This document shows, piece by piece, positions 1 to 7,545 of a stretch of 64,000 nucleotides of DNA. The notes under the pieces are model-generated. The model saw nothing but the letters and a program-made list of their open reading frames with translations. It was not told the origin of the DNA and made no database searches. A program made the position numbers and the translations under genes. The number at the start of each line of letters is the position of its first letter. Position 1 is the stretch's first letter. The stretch is from Desulfotruncus alcoholivorax DSM 16058 (GTDB lineage: Bacteria > Bacillota > Desulfotomaculia > Desulfotomaculales > Desulfallaceae). Location of the stretch: positions 1 through 64,000 of the forward strand of contig NZ_KE387267.1 in the NCBI RefSeq assembly GCF_000430885.1. The letters run 5' to 3'.

Positions 1-619
1 AATATTCCTCCGGTGTAAGGTAGCCATTGGTCTCATGTAATCGCTGTCTGTTATAAAATATCTCAACATATTCAAATACTGCGGCGCGAGCTTGTTCACG
101 AGTTAGAAAACGTTGTTCGCAGAGCCACTCGTACTTCATTTTCCCCCAGAAGGCCTCCATCGGGGCATTATCCCAGCAGTTCCCTTTCCGGGACATGCTG
201 CAAATAAATCCATGCCTCTTAAGGTAATTTTGATAATCGTTTGAGCAATACTGACTACCACGATCGGAATGGATTAACGCCCCCGGGGCTACTTTATACC
301 TTTTACAGGCGCGATCCAGAGCATTAATAACAAGCTCTTTCGTCATTCGCTCGCTCATTGAGAGCCCAACTATTTTTTGGCCACATAGATCCATTACAGC
401 AGCTATATAAAGCCAGCCTTCTTCTGTCCATAGGTAGGTTATATCGCTGACCATTTTAATATTGGGTCTCGTTGCTGTAAACTCCCGGTTTAAAATATTT
501 TCCGCCACTGGTAGGTGGTGCTTTGAATTTGTTGTTGCCTTATACTTTTTAGCCAGCTTAGATCTAATGCCTTCCAGTTTCATTAGCCGCTCTGCTCGCT
601 TGTGGTTAACCGGAGAAAC
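1..619 (-). mobile_element. IS3-family transposase (OrfB) fragment, runs off the left edge
   Basis: Reading the minus strand gives one open frame with the IS3 OrfB integrase core. The three DDE catalytic residues are visible in order: D in VSDITYLWT, D in HSDRGSQY and E in NAPMEAFWGKMK. It continues to FYNRQRLHETNGYLTPEEY at the window edge, where OrfB proteins normally end. The amino-terminal half is missing: similarity starts at about SPVNHKRAERLM near position 616 and the sequence upstream belongs to a phage gene on the other strand. No start codon, OrfA or terminal inverted repeat is visible. The copy is therefore probably inactive. The family call is firm; the exact junction (about 617-635) is an estimate. 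Confidence 0.88.
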
Positions 620-632
620 CCCGGGGCTAAAT

Positions 633-872
633 AGCATTGACCTAAACCTGAAAAAATGTTTCTACGAACTCAACCGCTTGAACTGTTACATCAACGGCGT
701 CGAGGACAGCCAGATGCGCATAATCCTGTCGCTCCGGTACATCAACGGCATGACGTGGCAGCAGATCGCGTTTTCTATCGGTGAGCATGATGAGCGGTAT
801 CCGCGTCGCAAGCATAACGAGTTTCTGAAGAAGCATCGCTTTAATGAAAAGGAACAGAATATGGCTGTCTGA
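633..872 (+). pseudogene. 5'-truncated phage DUF1492-like (sigma-70 region 4-like) protein
   Basis: The frame encodes about 80 residues ending NEKEQNMAV. It contains ELNRLNCYINGVEDSQMRI followed by LSLRYINGMTWQQIAFSIG, a helix-turn-helix seen in small DUF1492/ArpU-like regulators encoded near phage terminase genes. The frame stays open further upstream to 462, but that part lies antisense to the IS3 transposase and has no homologous look, so the true gene start has been lost at the IS junction. A hairpin terminator follows. I read it as a prophage remnant cut by the insertion element; any function is unlikely. Confidence 0.7.
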
Positions 873-878
873 TATTTT

Positions 879-922
879 AAAGAGTGCTTTCTGGCAAGTG
901 CCGAGAGCACTCTTTAAAAATA
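879..922 (+). terminator. Rho-independent terminator after phage remnant
   Basis: AAAGAGTGCT at 879-888 pairs with AGCACTCTTT at 906-915. The A/T-rich flanks could make it work in both directions. Confidence 0.65.
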
Positions 923-947
923 AAATGTACTAATTGATGCATAAAAC

Positions 948-976
948 TTTACAAATGGCGTATAATATAGTATCAT
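948..976 (+). promoter_or_regulatory. Putative promoter of the MqsR-like/Panacea locus
   Basis: TTTACA at 948-953 and TATCAT at 971-976 are separated by 17 bases. A better -10 match, TATAAT, lies at 961-966 but has no -35 at normal distance (TTGATG at 934 would give 21 bases). The start of the toxin frame follows at 999 behind AGAGGTGG. Confidence 0.45.
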
Positions 977-998
977 TGCATTACAAAGAGGTGGTGCA

Positions 999-1408
999 AT
1001 GAATCCGCATTATAATCAAAACTATACCAAAGAGCAAATTGTCGCTGTTTTGCAGACAATACAGGATGCGTAAGAGAGAGCCGATTTGTTATTTCAAAAA
1101 ACGAGAATAGACAGGAAAACATCGATTTCATAAACGAATATAACCTCACCAGCAAAAAGCAGAAAGAGATTCTTTTGAAAATTTCGCCGGAGGATTTCTG
1201 CCATACGCTGCAAAATACGAATTTGGGATTTGAAAATGAGGTCCTATATGTTTTTTGTCAGCAGGTCATGTTGTTTAATTTTGAAGGCAATGAAGAAATA
1301 GTAGATATTTATAGCAAATTTAATATTATCGACCTCGATGGAGGAAAGCGTGTGGTGGTTATATCGTTCCATAAGCGTAACAAGCCGGTTGATTACCTGT
1401 TTCGGTAA
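999..1408 (+). pseudogene. MqsR-like toxin gene with a -1 frameshift
   Basis: An ATG at 999 behind AGAGGTGG begins a frame reading to KEQIVAVLQTIQDA and stops at 1071. If one T is restored near 1066 (GATTGC for GATGC) the frame becomes IQDCVRESRFVISKNENR and runs without a stop to 1408, giving a protein of about 136 residues. Its end, VVVISFHKRNKPVDYLFR, resembles the closing strand (ISFHxAxxPLxYPF-like) of MqsR-type mRNA interferases, and the order toxin then antitoxin matches mqsRA. An in-frame TTG at 1175 could give only the last 77 residues. I infer a toxin inactivated by a single-base deletion, or a sequencing error. The family call is by motif memory and is moderate; the frameshift itself is clear. 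Confidence 0.6.
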
Positions 1409-1435
1409 TGGTCGGGAATGAAAGGAGGAAGCTTT

Positions 1436-2440
1436 ATGAATGAGAAAATGACATTCTGTGAGGAATGCAGAAAAGATGTCGACTATTCTGCTGAAAGTGT
1501 TACTATGAAAGGAACATTGAAAGGTGAAGAATATGAGTTTATCGGAAAGAAAGCGGTATGTGCCGAATGCGGTGGTGAAGTTTATGCAGCGAAAATTGAG
1601 GATGAAAACTTAAAAGCGCTATATGATGCTTATCGCCAAAAGAACGGCATCATTTTGCTTGAAAAAATCTTGGAGATTCCACAAAAGTACAACATTGGAA
1701 AACGTCCGCTCTCCTTGCTTTTGGGCTGGGGAGAAATGACGTTTACCCGATATTGTGACGGTGATATGCCGATAAAGCAGTATTCCGATGTGCTGCAGAG
1801 AATTTACGAGGAACCGGCTTTTTACCTGTCGCTGCTGGAAGAAAACAAAGGAAACCTGAAATCTCAAACTGCGTATGAAAAGAGTAAACGTGCCACAGTA
1901 GAATTGCTTGGCGGACAAAAAACTGCGGCTTCCAAAGTGGATGAGGTTATCGGCTACCTATTGTTCCAGTGCGAAGACATTACGCCGCTGGCATTGCAGA
2001 AAGCCCTATATTACATTCAGGGCTTCTACTATGCTTTTATGAACAGTTTCTTGTTTACTGAGGATTGTGAAGCATGGGTGCATGGCCCGGTCTACCGGGA
2101 AATATATAATCGCTATTCCAGTTATCGTTTTAACCCGATTGAAAGCAATAATGAGTTTGATGTTTCTGTGTTTACGGGTGCGGAGAAAGCGATCATTGAC
2201 AGTGTTATTCAGAACCTTTGCTGCTACAGTGGAAAAATACTGGAGCGGTTTACACATTCAGAAATGCCTTGGCTGAAAACGCGTGGCAATCTGCCTGCCG
2301 ATGCACATTCTAACCGCACAATCAGTAAAGAAGCTATCGGCGAGTATTTCTCTGCTGTAAAGCAAAAGTACAATATGTTAACGCCTAACGACATTGAGAA
2401 TTATGCTCAGGTTATGTTTAGCAGGTCAATTAAAAGTTGA
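1436..2440 (+). CDS. Antitoxin: Zn-ribbon, MqsA-type HTH and Panacea (DUF4065) domain
   Basis: This is a 334-residue protein started by ATG 1436 behind AAAGGAGG; a further ATG 18 bases upstream lies before that site and is less likely. Residues 8-45 form a zinc ribbon with two CxxC pairs (C8/C11, C42/C45). Residues about 80-150 look like the MqsA helix-turn-helix (LSLLLGWGEMTFTRY). From about 185 to the end comes a Panacea/DUF4065 domain (ALQKALYYIQGFYYAF, AWVHGPVYREIY). In known systems the first two parts bind the operator and the Panacea domain neutralises diverse toxins. It lies 27 bases after the broken MqsR-like toxin, so it is probably a surviving antitoxin that could still bind the promoter near 950 and guard against related toxins (inference). 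Confidence 0.82.
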   Translation: MNEKMTFCEECRKDVDYSAESVTMKGTLKGEEYEFIGKKAVCAECGGEVYAAKIEDENLKALYDAYRQKNGIILLEKILEIPQKYNIGKRPLSLLLGWGEMTFTRYCDGDMPIKQYSDVLQRIYEEPAFYLSLLEENKGNLKSQTAYEKSKRATVELLGGQKTAASKVDEVIGYLLFQCEDITPLALQKALYYIQGFYYAFMNSFLFTEDCEAWVHGPVYREIYNRYSSYRFNPIESNNEFDVSVFTGAEKAIIDSVIQNLCCYSGKILERFTHSEMPWLKTRGNLPADAHSNRTISKEAIGEYFSAVKQKYNMLTPNDIENYAQVMFSRSIKS

Positions 2441-2494
2441 CGAAAATGACGAAAGGTTTCTGCTAAACTGATACCATAGACAATTGCATGAGAT

Positions 2495-2530
2495 AGCCTT
2501 CGCGGGACTAACCTGCGGGGGCTTTTCTTA
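2495..2530 (+). terminator. Hairpin terminator after the antitoxin gene
   Basis: AGCCTTCGC at 2495-2503 pairs with GCGGGGGCT at 2515-2523 (two G-U pairs), followed by TTTCTTA. It lies just before the HNH remnant. Confidence 0.5.
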
Positions 2531-2550
2531 TGCCTTTTGGAGGTGAAACT

Positions 2551-2820
2551 GTGCCAATAAAGTCAAAACGTCCATGCAGCTATCCCGGCTGCCCAAAGCT
2601 AACGGACGGCCGATTTTGCGAAGAACACCAAAAAGCAGTGGATGCACATTACAACAAATACGAGCGGGATCCAGCAACACGCAAACGTTATGGCCGAGCC
2701 TGGAAACGGATCCGCAACAGATATATTGCCGAACACCCGCTCTGTGAGCAGTGCCGGAAGGAAGGCAGGCTTACATCTGCCGAGGAGGTACGTAAGCGAC
2801 AAATAATCCCCACCTTGTAA
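2551..2820 (+). pseudogene. Phage HNH endonuclease, 3'-truncated
   Basis: GTG 2551 behind GGAGG opens an 89-residue frame. It begins VPIKSKRPCSYPGCPKLTDG, then FCEEHQK, RYGRAWKRIRNRYIAEHP and LCEQCRKEG, which are the amino-terminal Zn-binding parts of phage HNH nucleases found beside terminase genes. The similarity stops after LTSAEEV at about position 2790, exactly where the catalytic HHxxPLxxGG segment should start; the remaining residues look random. The nuclease is therefore catalytically dead. Together with the DUF1492-like fragment it marks an erased prophage. Confidence 0.75.
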
Positions 2821-2878
2821 ACGAAGTGGGAAATTGGATATTGTTATTTATATAGACGACACGTAATGGGTAAAGTGC

Positions 2879-3622
2879 TTGACCACGGCAGTAGCTTGTC
2901 TAGGGCCAAACTGTCACATTGCCGATTTAGATACTATTGCCAAGATGGATCGTATCTGCGATGATCTCGGTGTGGATACTATTGAAATTGCCAACGCCGT
3001 TGCCACGTGTATGGAAACCGGTAAAATTCAGTGGGGTGATGCGGATGCCGCTCTCGCTCTATTAAATGAGATAGATGAGGGCACAGAATTCGGCAACCTT
3101 CTTGGGGACGGTTGTGAGGCTGTGGGCAAAAGCCTTGGGTGCAAACGTATCCCGGTGGTAAAACACCAAGCAATATCCGGATATGATCCACGCAACACGA
3201 AGGGGACGGGTATCACCTATGCCACGAGCCCGATGGGTGCTGACCATACCGCCGGCCTGACGATGGGCCGTGCTTTCGATGATTGCGGGCGGGCGGCACA
3301 AGCATATGTTTCCAATAAGTTGCAAGTTGCCATGGCGTTTGCCGATAGCATGATGTGTATATTCGCCTTTGCCCACGCTGTACCAGGAATACCGCTGCTT
3401 GCAGAACTGATGGCGGCCCTGTACGGCGGTGATAGTGACATTTCCCGCGTTGCAACCATAGGAGTCAAAACGCTGTTGACCGAGAGGACATTTAATAAAC
3501 TGGCCGGCATGACAACCGAAGACGACAGGCTCCCCGGCTTCTTTTACCGGGAGCGCTCTGCCACAACCGGTTCACGGTTCGATATCAACGACTATGAATT
3601 AGAGGTGCTTTTCGATTTTTGA
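2879..3622 (+). pseudogene. Aldehyde:ferredoxin oxidoreductase, carboxy-terminal fragment
   Basis: The frame gives about 250 residues where the tungsten enzyme family has about 600. Family signatures seen are LGPNCHIADLDTIAKMDRIC, the downstream GD/A-rich helix, SPMGADHTAGLTMG and the tail DDRLPGFFYRERS..FDINDYEL. Everything that binds most of the pterin and the first cluster ligands is missing; an in-frame stop lies at 2864 and no ribosome site precedes 2879. The break at about 2880 joins phage remnant to AOR, suggesting a deletion. In an intact form it would oxidise aldehydes to acids with ferredoxin. It overlaps the ThiS-like gene by one base. Confidence 0.8.
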
Positions 3623-3822
3623 TGATTACGTTAAACGGGCGAGAAATCAACTTTGAAAAAGGTATGACCGTGGCAGATGCGATAAAGGCGGCCGGAGCAT
3701 CCGTCGATGCCATGACATTGGTTATAGTGGACGGGAAACTATTACTTTGTGGCCGGTGTTATACGGAACCGCTGGTCGACGGTGCTAACATCAGACTGAT
3801 GACTATTACCTCAGGAGGGTAA
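3622..3822 (+). CDS. MoaD/ThiS-family sulfur carrier protein
   Basis: ATG 3622 overlaps the AOR stop (TGATG), so the two were translationally coupled. The 66-residue product has the ubiquitin-like fold pattern MITLNGREINFEKGMTVADA and ends in the diagnostic Gly-Gly (TITSGG), the site of adenylation and thiocarboxylation. Small carriers of this type often sit next to AOR genes and are thought to serve tungsten- or molybdopterin sulfur transfer. A pair CxRC (LLLCGRCYTEP) in the middle is unusual for the fold. With its partner truncated the gene may be idle, though the frame is intact. A terminator follows at 3894. Confidence 0.75.
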   Translation: MITLNGREINFEKGMTVADAIKAAGASVDAMTLVIVDGKLLLCGRCYTEPLVDGANIRLMTITSGG

Positions 3823-3893
3823 AAGCAAAGAATAACCTTATAACGGAAATTTAAAAACAAATTTACTTAATATCGACTTGCGGGCGATTAAAA

Positions 3894-3947
3894 AACCGGG
3901 GATAGATAATAGATGTCCTGTTTATCTATCCCCGGTTCTCTTGTTTG
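3894..3947 (+). terminator. Strong terminator after ThiS-like gene
   Basis: A 16-bp perfect stem: 3894-3909 (AACCGGGGATAGATAA) pairs with 3922-3937, followed by CTCTTGTTT. Confidence 0.8.
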
Positions 3948-4058
3948 GGAGACGGTGTTATAATATGCCTGTATGCTGTTTATGCTGCCTCTCGTTAAAA
4001 TGATGTTTCATGGGGTGATTGGGGTGATTAATAATTTACCGGGCACTAAACATACAAG

Positions 4059-4235
4059 TTACTTTTTCCCAAGACGAGTGTCTATGCCGCATCCTTCGGG
4101 AGTGGGGCAGCAATCCGGTGTATAGCAACTGACGTTTAAAAAAGAACATTTCTGACCGCAAGAGGGACATTTTTCCGGTAACTTTTCAGGTTCAGATTTA
4201 AATGTATAACCGCATTGATCACATTTCCATTCCAT
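4059..4235 (-). CDS. Rubredoxin-like zinc-ribbon protein, 58 residues
   Basis: Minus-strand ATG at 4235 with AAGGAGG at 4246-4252. The product begins [12 protein letters not shown] and continues [12 protein letters not shown] then CYTPDCC: two CxxCG knuckles as in rubredoxin and the rubrerythrin tail, plus extra cysteines in the second half (12 Cys-rich positions in all, including CYxPDCC). Rubredoxin-type domains carry electrons in anaerobic oxygen defence; the extra Cys could instead bind zinc. It stands alone between convergent terminator-like sequence and the EamA gene. Function beyond metal binding is inference. Confidence 0.8.
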   Translation of the reverse strand: MEWKCDQCGYTFKSEPEKLPEKCPSCGQKCSFLNVSCYTPDCCPTPEGCGIDTRLGKK

Positions 4236-4412
4236 TTGTAACCGGCCTCCTTGTATGGGGGTTGTTTGTGATATTACTTATTATAATATAAGCTGAAAAA
4301 CTTACAGCTAATTTAAGTAACTCTTAACAATTTATTAAAGTGTACAAGGCTTCAATTAGTCCTAATCGGTACGGTCAAGAAAATCAAGAAAAATAAATCA
4401 CTGGAGAAAAAA

Positions 4413-4838
4413 ATGTTTATGTATATTTTCTCAATAGTACTTATCGTAGCATCAAATATATTATACAATATATGTCAAAAGTCGACGCCTGAGAGAGCCA
4501 ATCCTTTTTGTGCGTTAATGGTTACATACATGACCGCCACGTTCTTTACCTATCTTGCATTCCTGTTTTATAAAGATGATAAAAGATTCTTAGAATCTTT
4601 CAAAGATATCAACTGGACAAGTATTATGCTTGGCGTTTCAATTGTTGGTCTTGAGTTGGGGTACTTATTGGCATATAGGGCGGGTTGGAAAATAAGCTTG
4701 GGCTCTTTGGTCGCCAATATAGCACTTGCAGTAATACTTATCCCAATTGGGATATTATTTTATCATGAAGGGTTCGGATTTAATAAAATTTTGGGGGCAC
4801 TATTTTGTATCCTTGGATTAATACTGATAAATAAATAA
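4413..4838 (+). CDS. Small EamA/DMT-type membrane transporter (4 TM)
   Basis: The 141-residue product has four hydrophobic segments (about 1-18, 32-52, 71-90 and 98-140) and resembles single-domain EamA-like proteins of the drug/metabolite transporter superfamily, which work as dimers. Visible elements are a signal-like first helix MFMYIFSIVLIVASNILYN, and the last pair IALAVILIPIGILFY with GALFCILGLILINK. ATG 4413 has GGAG ten bases upstream. The substrate cannot be told. No partner gene is adjacent, so a homodimer is likely (inference). Confidence 0.7.
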   Translation: MFMYIFSIVLIVASNILYNICQKSTPERANPFCALMVTYMTATFFTYLAFLFYKDDKRFLESFKDINWTSIMLGVSIVGLELGYLLAYRAGWKISLGSLVANIALAVILIPIGILFYHEGFGFNKILGALFCILGLILINK

Positions 4839-4939
4839 TAAACCAAACAATTGAAAACAGCCAAACCGGGCCTTCTGTCGCCACCGCCGCTTACGGCCCT
4901 TTTGACAGTGCCCGGTTTGTGGAACTGGTCGGCGATCAA

Positions 4940-5276
4940 ACATAGCATACCTTGGGAATTATTATGATATTAAGAGATATTCCAGGACAAGTAACATTGG
5001 ATCTCAGATTGCTGAGCCGTGTTCCGGTGGTTTTAAGAGATGGCGAGTACCGTGTAACCTCCACCTTTTTAATGATAAAATTATTGCGCTGGAAGCGGGT
5101 AATACCACCTCGCAGTTATACGAAACAGCTTTTGATATTGGTACTACCAGTGTTGCCGGTTATTTAGTTGATTTAAACAGTCGTTAGGTTTTAACAACCG
5201 CTGTTGCGGCCAACAAGCAGAGGGTACATGGCGCCGATGTTATATCGCGGATAAATTATACCATTGAAAATTCCAT
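4940..5276 (+). pseudogene. Decayed ASKHA-domain (RACo-like corrinoid activation) gene
   Basis: Broken frames read QVTLDLRLLSRVPVVLRDG and EYRVTST, then after a frameshift near 5073 FNDKIIALEAGNTTSQLYE, TAFDIGTTSVAGYLVDLNS, an in-frame TAG at 5185, and AVAANKQRVHGADVISRIN followed by YTIEN. That order (linker, DIGTT phosphate loop, NKQxxxGADVISRI) matches the ASKHA ATPase part of reductive activators of corrinoid proteins. With at least one frameshift, one stop and both ends missing the gene is dead. It suggests the ancestor carried a corrinoid methyltransfer locus here. Confidence 0.78.
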
Positions 5277-5320
5277 TGGACTTTAATGGTATTATCAAAT
5301 AAGATAGGGAGTGTGTAAAA

Positions 5321-5500
5321 GTGAGTGCTAATGAAATAATTCTAAAAGCCCTAAAAGCTTCCAAAGAACCTTTAAAAGCGGGTGATATTGCGGAAATTAC
5401 CGGTATCGACAAAAAAGAAGTCGATAAAGCCATTAAAGCCTTAAAGAATGAAGGGAAAATAATTACGCCTAAAAGATGCTATTACTCCATAAGTGAATAG
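5321..5500 (+). CDS. Small winged-helix/HTH protein, 59 residues
   Basis: GTG 5321 with AGGGAG upstream opens a frame to TAG 5500. The product (SANEIILKALKASKEPLKAG, then DIAEITGIDKKEVDKAIKAL and KNEGKIITPKRCYYSI) has the pattern helix, turn, recognition helix, wing of small DNA-binding proteins of transcription-factor-E/MarR-like type. Such stand-alone wHTH proteins are common in methanogens and Peptococcaceae; their targets are unknown. It is followed directly by a terminator. The coding call rests on ribosome site, composition and fold pattern. Confidence 0.75.
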   Translation: MSANEIILKALKASKEPLKAGDIAEITGIDKKEVDKAIKALKNEGKIITPKRCYYSISE

Positions 5501-5511
5501 AGTTAAATCAA

Positions 5512-5554
5512 AAAAACTCGCAGCAACCATTGATATGGGTGCTGCGAGTTTTTT
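5512..5554. terminator. Bidirectional terminator between convergent genes
   Basis: AACTCGCAGCA at about 5515-5525 pairs with TGCTGCGAGTT at 5540-5550; A-run before and T-run after let it serve both strands. Confidence 0.8.
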
Positions 5555-6179
5555 ATCCTAATTCCGCCAGCTTCCTGCCATATTCCTTTACTTCTTCCAT
5601 GGCTTCGGGGTGTTCAAGTATTTCTCCTTTAAGATCAACGTCACTGTAACATAACGTTTTAACCAGTTTTACTTCCATAATCATAAAGAAATATTTTACT
5701 ACCTGTATTGCTCCATCAAATACACCCGGCAGGTTAGTTCCGGCACAACTAATAAAGATTCCTTCGCGCGCAGGTCTGTTCTCCAAATCAACCGCTTTTC
5801 GATCCAGCAGGTATTTAGCGGCCCAGAATTGCTGGGAACGGTCAATCAATGCCTTAGCCTGGGCGTTGATTCCCATTGAAAAAATTGGTGCGGCAACGAT
5901 CAAACGGTCGGCTGATCGGATTTTATCAAATAGCTGCAGGGCATCATCTTTTATTACGCATTTTCCTGTGGTGTTGCATGCTCCGCAAGCCCGGCAGGGT
6001 TCAAAGCGATAATCTGTTAGCTGGATAAATTCTGTATCACAACCCGCCTGCCGGCATTCTGCCAGCGCCGCAGCGGCGAGTTGCGAGGTGTTTCCATTAA
6101 TGCGGGGGCTGCAGGCCAGGGCCAGGGAAGTAAGTCTGCCTGGTGCCGGTTTTACTCCGGTTACTCCTGAGCGCTCCAT
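5553..6179 (-). CDS. Iron-sulfur flavoprotein/NADPH-dependent FMN reductase family
   Basis: A 208-residue flavodoxin-like protein. The phosphate-binding loop is [16 protein letters not shown] (about residues 20-35). A compact cysteine cluster [19 protein letters not shown] (about 60-78) matches the 4Fe-4S motif of Isf-type flavoproteins, and [20 protein letters not shown] is the flavin-side strand. Its start overlaps the end of the desulfoferrodoxin gene by 19 bases, so the two are translationally coupled. Known relatives move electrons from ferredoxin or NAD(P)H to oxygen-defence proteins; serving as reductant of the superoxide reductase is inference from the coupling. Confidence 0.85.
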   Translation of the reverse strand: MERSGVTGVKPAPGRLTSLALACSPRINGNTSQLAAAALAECRQAGCDTEFIQLTDYRFEPCRACGACNTTGKCVIKDDALQLFDKIRSADRLIVAAPIFSMGINAQAKALIDRSQQFWAAKYLLDRKAVDLENRPAREGIFISCAGTNLPGVFDGAIQVVKYFFMIMEVKLVKTLCYSDVDLKGEILEHPEAMEEVKEYGRKLAELG

Positions 6180-6541
6180 AACCCGTGCAGATTACAGAAA
6201 CCTCTGGCCGAGACGTTTGGTGCATCAACATTGAACCTGGCTTCGGGTTTTTCCCCGGGTTTCAGATATTGCCTGTACACTTTACCGCCATCAATAACTT
6301 CAACCCACTCAATGTAGTGTTTTTCTTCCATCGGGTGCTCAACACTGCCTACTTTTACAGTTACAATGTTACCTTCCCTGGTGAGTACCGGAACGTGTTT
6401 CTCCTTGGCGGCGTCCACTGTGTTCTCTTTAAATAATACCATCGGTTGGTTGCAGCATACCAAACTTCCTTTGCCCGGGTGCACAACCTCCACAATGTTT
6501 CCGCAAACGTTGCATTTGTAAACCTGATTAAGCTCAGTCAA
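6161..6541 (-). CDS. dfx: Desulfoferrodoxin (superoxide reductase)
   Basis: The 126-residue product reduces superoxide to hydrogen peroxide in the cytoplasm of anaerobes. Centre I (desulforedoxin-type) uses C10, C13, C29 and C30; centre II uses H49, H69, H75, C116 and H119, all present, with E47 at the usual active-site position. The start is TTG 6541 (minus strand) behind AAAGGAGG at 6549-6556; no in-frame ATG fits. It is the first gene of a two-gene unit with the flavoprotein downstream. The length is normal for the two-centre class. Confidence 0.95.
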   Translation of the reverse strand: MTELNQVYKCNVCGNIVEVVHPGKGSLVCCNQPMVLFKENTVDAAKEKHVPVLTREGNIVTVKVGSVEHPMEEKHYIEWVEVIDGGKVYRQYLKPGEKPEARFNVDAPNVSARGFCNLHGLWSAQE

Positions 6542-6679
6542 TTTAAATCCTCCTTTTTAATCTATTTATATATTGTATTATTTTACTTATATTAGAATAT
6601 ACAGATTAAACTTGTTTTAAGTATATCTTAAATATTTATTAAATAGCGGTATTTTAGACAGCAAGGGTATAGTTATTAT

Positions 6680-7051
6680 CTATTTTACAATTGTTACAGG
6701 GATATTTACCCCGCTTAAAACTTTATAACTGACGCTTCCCAGCACCATCCCCTTGATGGTTCCCAAACCGCGCCTTCCCATGATAATCATCTCTATTCCA
6801 TTCTCCTTGGCATACTTGATAATTGTTTCCGCCGGTTCGCCTTCTAAAATGATTGCTTTTACCCTGGTACTGTTCTTTCCAAAACTTTCCCTTGCATTTT
6901 CCAAAATACTGCCGGCGTTACTATCCTTAAAGGGATAAATAACTGACAGAAGAACGGCTTCCATATCAGAAGCCCTTTTTAACAAATCAGCGGCAAAAGT
7001 GACGGCTCGCGTTGAATATTCCGAACCGTCGACGGGGATCAGTATCTTCAT
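6680..7051 (-). CDS. Universal stress protein UspA family
   Basis: A 123-residue single Usp domain beginning MKILIPVDGSEYSTRAV. The nucleotide-binding signature GxxGxxxxxxxxxGS is visible as GRRGLGTIKGMVLGSVS, so it should bind ATP. I chose ATG 7051 because AGGAGGT lies directly upstream; the frame is open six codons further. The gene stands alone, divergent from a 27-residue ORF. Its cellular role is not predictable from sequence beyond general stress survival. Confidence 0.9.
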   Translation of the reverse strand: MKILIPVDGSEYSTRAVTFAADLLKRASDMEAVLLSVIYPFKDSNAGSILENARESFGKNSTRVKAIILEGEPAETIIKYAKENGIEMIIMGRRGLGTIKGMVLGSVSYKVLSGVNIPVTIVK

Positions 7052-7177
7052 TAATATTACCTCCTGCATGGGTGGATATTGGGGTTTTTTACTTCATTTT
7101 CAGCTCTATCAGGAACTTTTTAAACAACCGGTAAGTCTAAAACTGTAAATGATCAAATAACCCGGGAGGTTGGTGGT

Positions 7178-7261
7178 ATGCTAACTGCTATAGGTATGGT
7201 TTTGTTGGGTACTTTTGGAATCCCTTTGATTATGAGAAGGTTTTTCGAGACTGAGCAGTAG
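7178..7261 (+). CDS. Putative 27-residue membrane peptide
   Basis: ATG 7178 follows GGGAGGTTGGTGG and the frame ends at TAG 7261. The peptide is a single hydrophobic helix ending in charge: MLTAIGMVLLGTFGIPLIMR then RFFETEQ. Strong ribosome site and membrane-helix composition support a real small gene, but the length gives little statistical weight and I do not recognise a family. Confidence 0.4.
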   Translation: MLTAIGMVLLGTFGIPLIMRRFFETEQ

Positions 7262-7307
7262 TTTTTGATTTAATTATAAGTGAATGAAAATATATTCACA
7301 AGATGTG

Positions 7308-7380
7308 TGATATAATGCTAAGGCTAAATCGTATAATTTTTTGCGACAGCGGGGGCGGTTCTCTGTTGTCGCATTTTTTT
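7308..7380 (+). ncRNA. Possible short transcript: extended -10 promoter plus terminator
   Basis: TGATATAATG at 7308-7317 is an extended -10 (TGnTATAAT). Only about 25 bases after the expected start comes a strong hairpin, TGCGACAGC at 7342-7350 with GTTGTCGCA at 7365-7373, then seven T. The transcript would be about 50-60 bases. It could also be simply the terminator of the small upstream ORF. Confidence 0.35.
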
Positions 7381-7470
7381 TAAAGCGTGTGCTTGGGAAG
7401 CTGTGTGGGCTGCATATGGGGCGGGCTGCTTGCACGCAGCTTGTGTCATGTGTTTAGCGCTGCCAAATTA

Positions 7471-7517
7471 TTGACAATCGTAATAAATCGCAGTATACTG
7501 TTGTTTACAGTATACTG
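7471..7517 (+). promoter_or_regulatory. padR promoter with twin palindromic operator
   Basis: TTGACA at 7471-7476, 17 bases, TATACT at 7494-7499. The 10-bp palindrome CAGTATACTG occurs twice, at 7491-7500 (covering the -10) and 7508-7517 (near +1). Placement directly before padR indicates self-repression by PadR. Confidence 0.8.
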
Positions 7518-7545
7518 TTTTAAAAAGATGAAGGGAGCAACTGGT

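Noticed and set aside
462-632. Amino-terminal part of the 136-residue plus frame
   Set aside because: It overlaps the IS3 transposase antisense; only the part after about 633 looks like a phage protein.
5191-5433. Minus-strand frame across the ASKHA remnant and small HTH gene
   Set aside because: The plus strand has a ribosome site and a winged-helix pattern; the minus frame crosses two unrelated genes.
7341-7373. TGCGACA..TGTCGCA as a second activator site like that at 22317
   Set aside because: The half sites have the opposite orientation and form a terminator stem followed by seven T.
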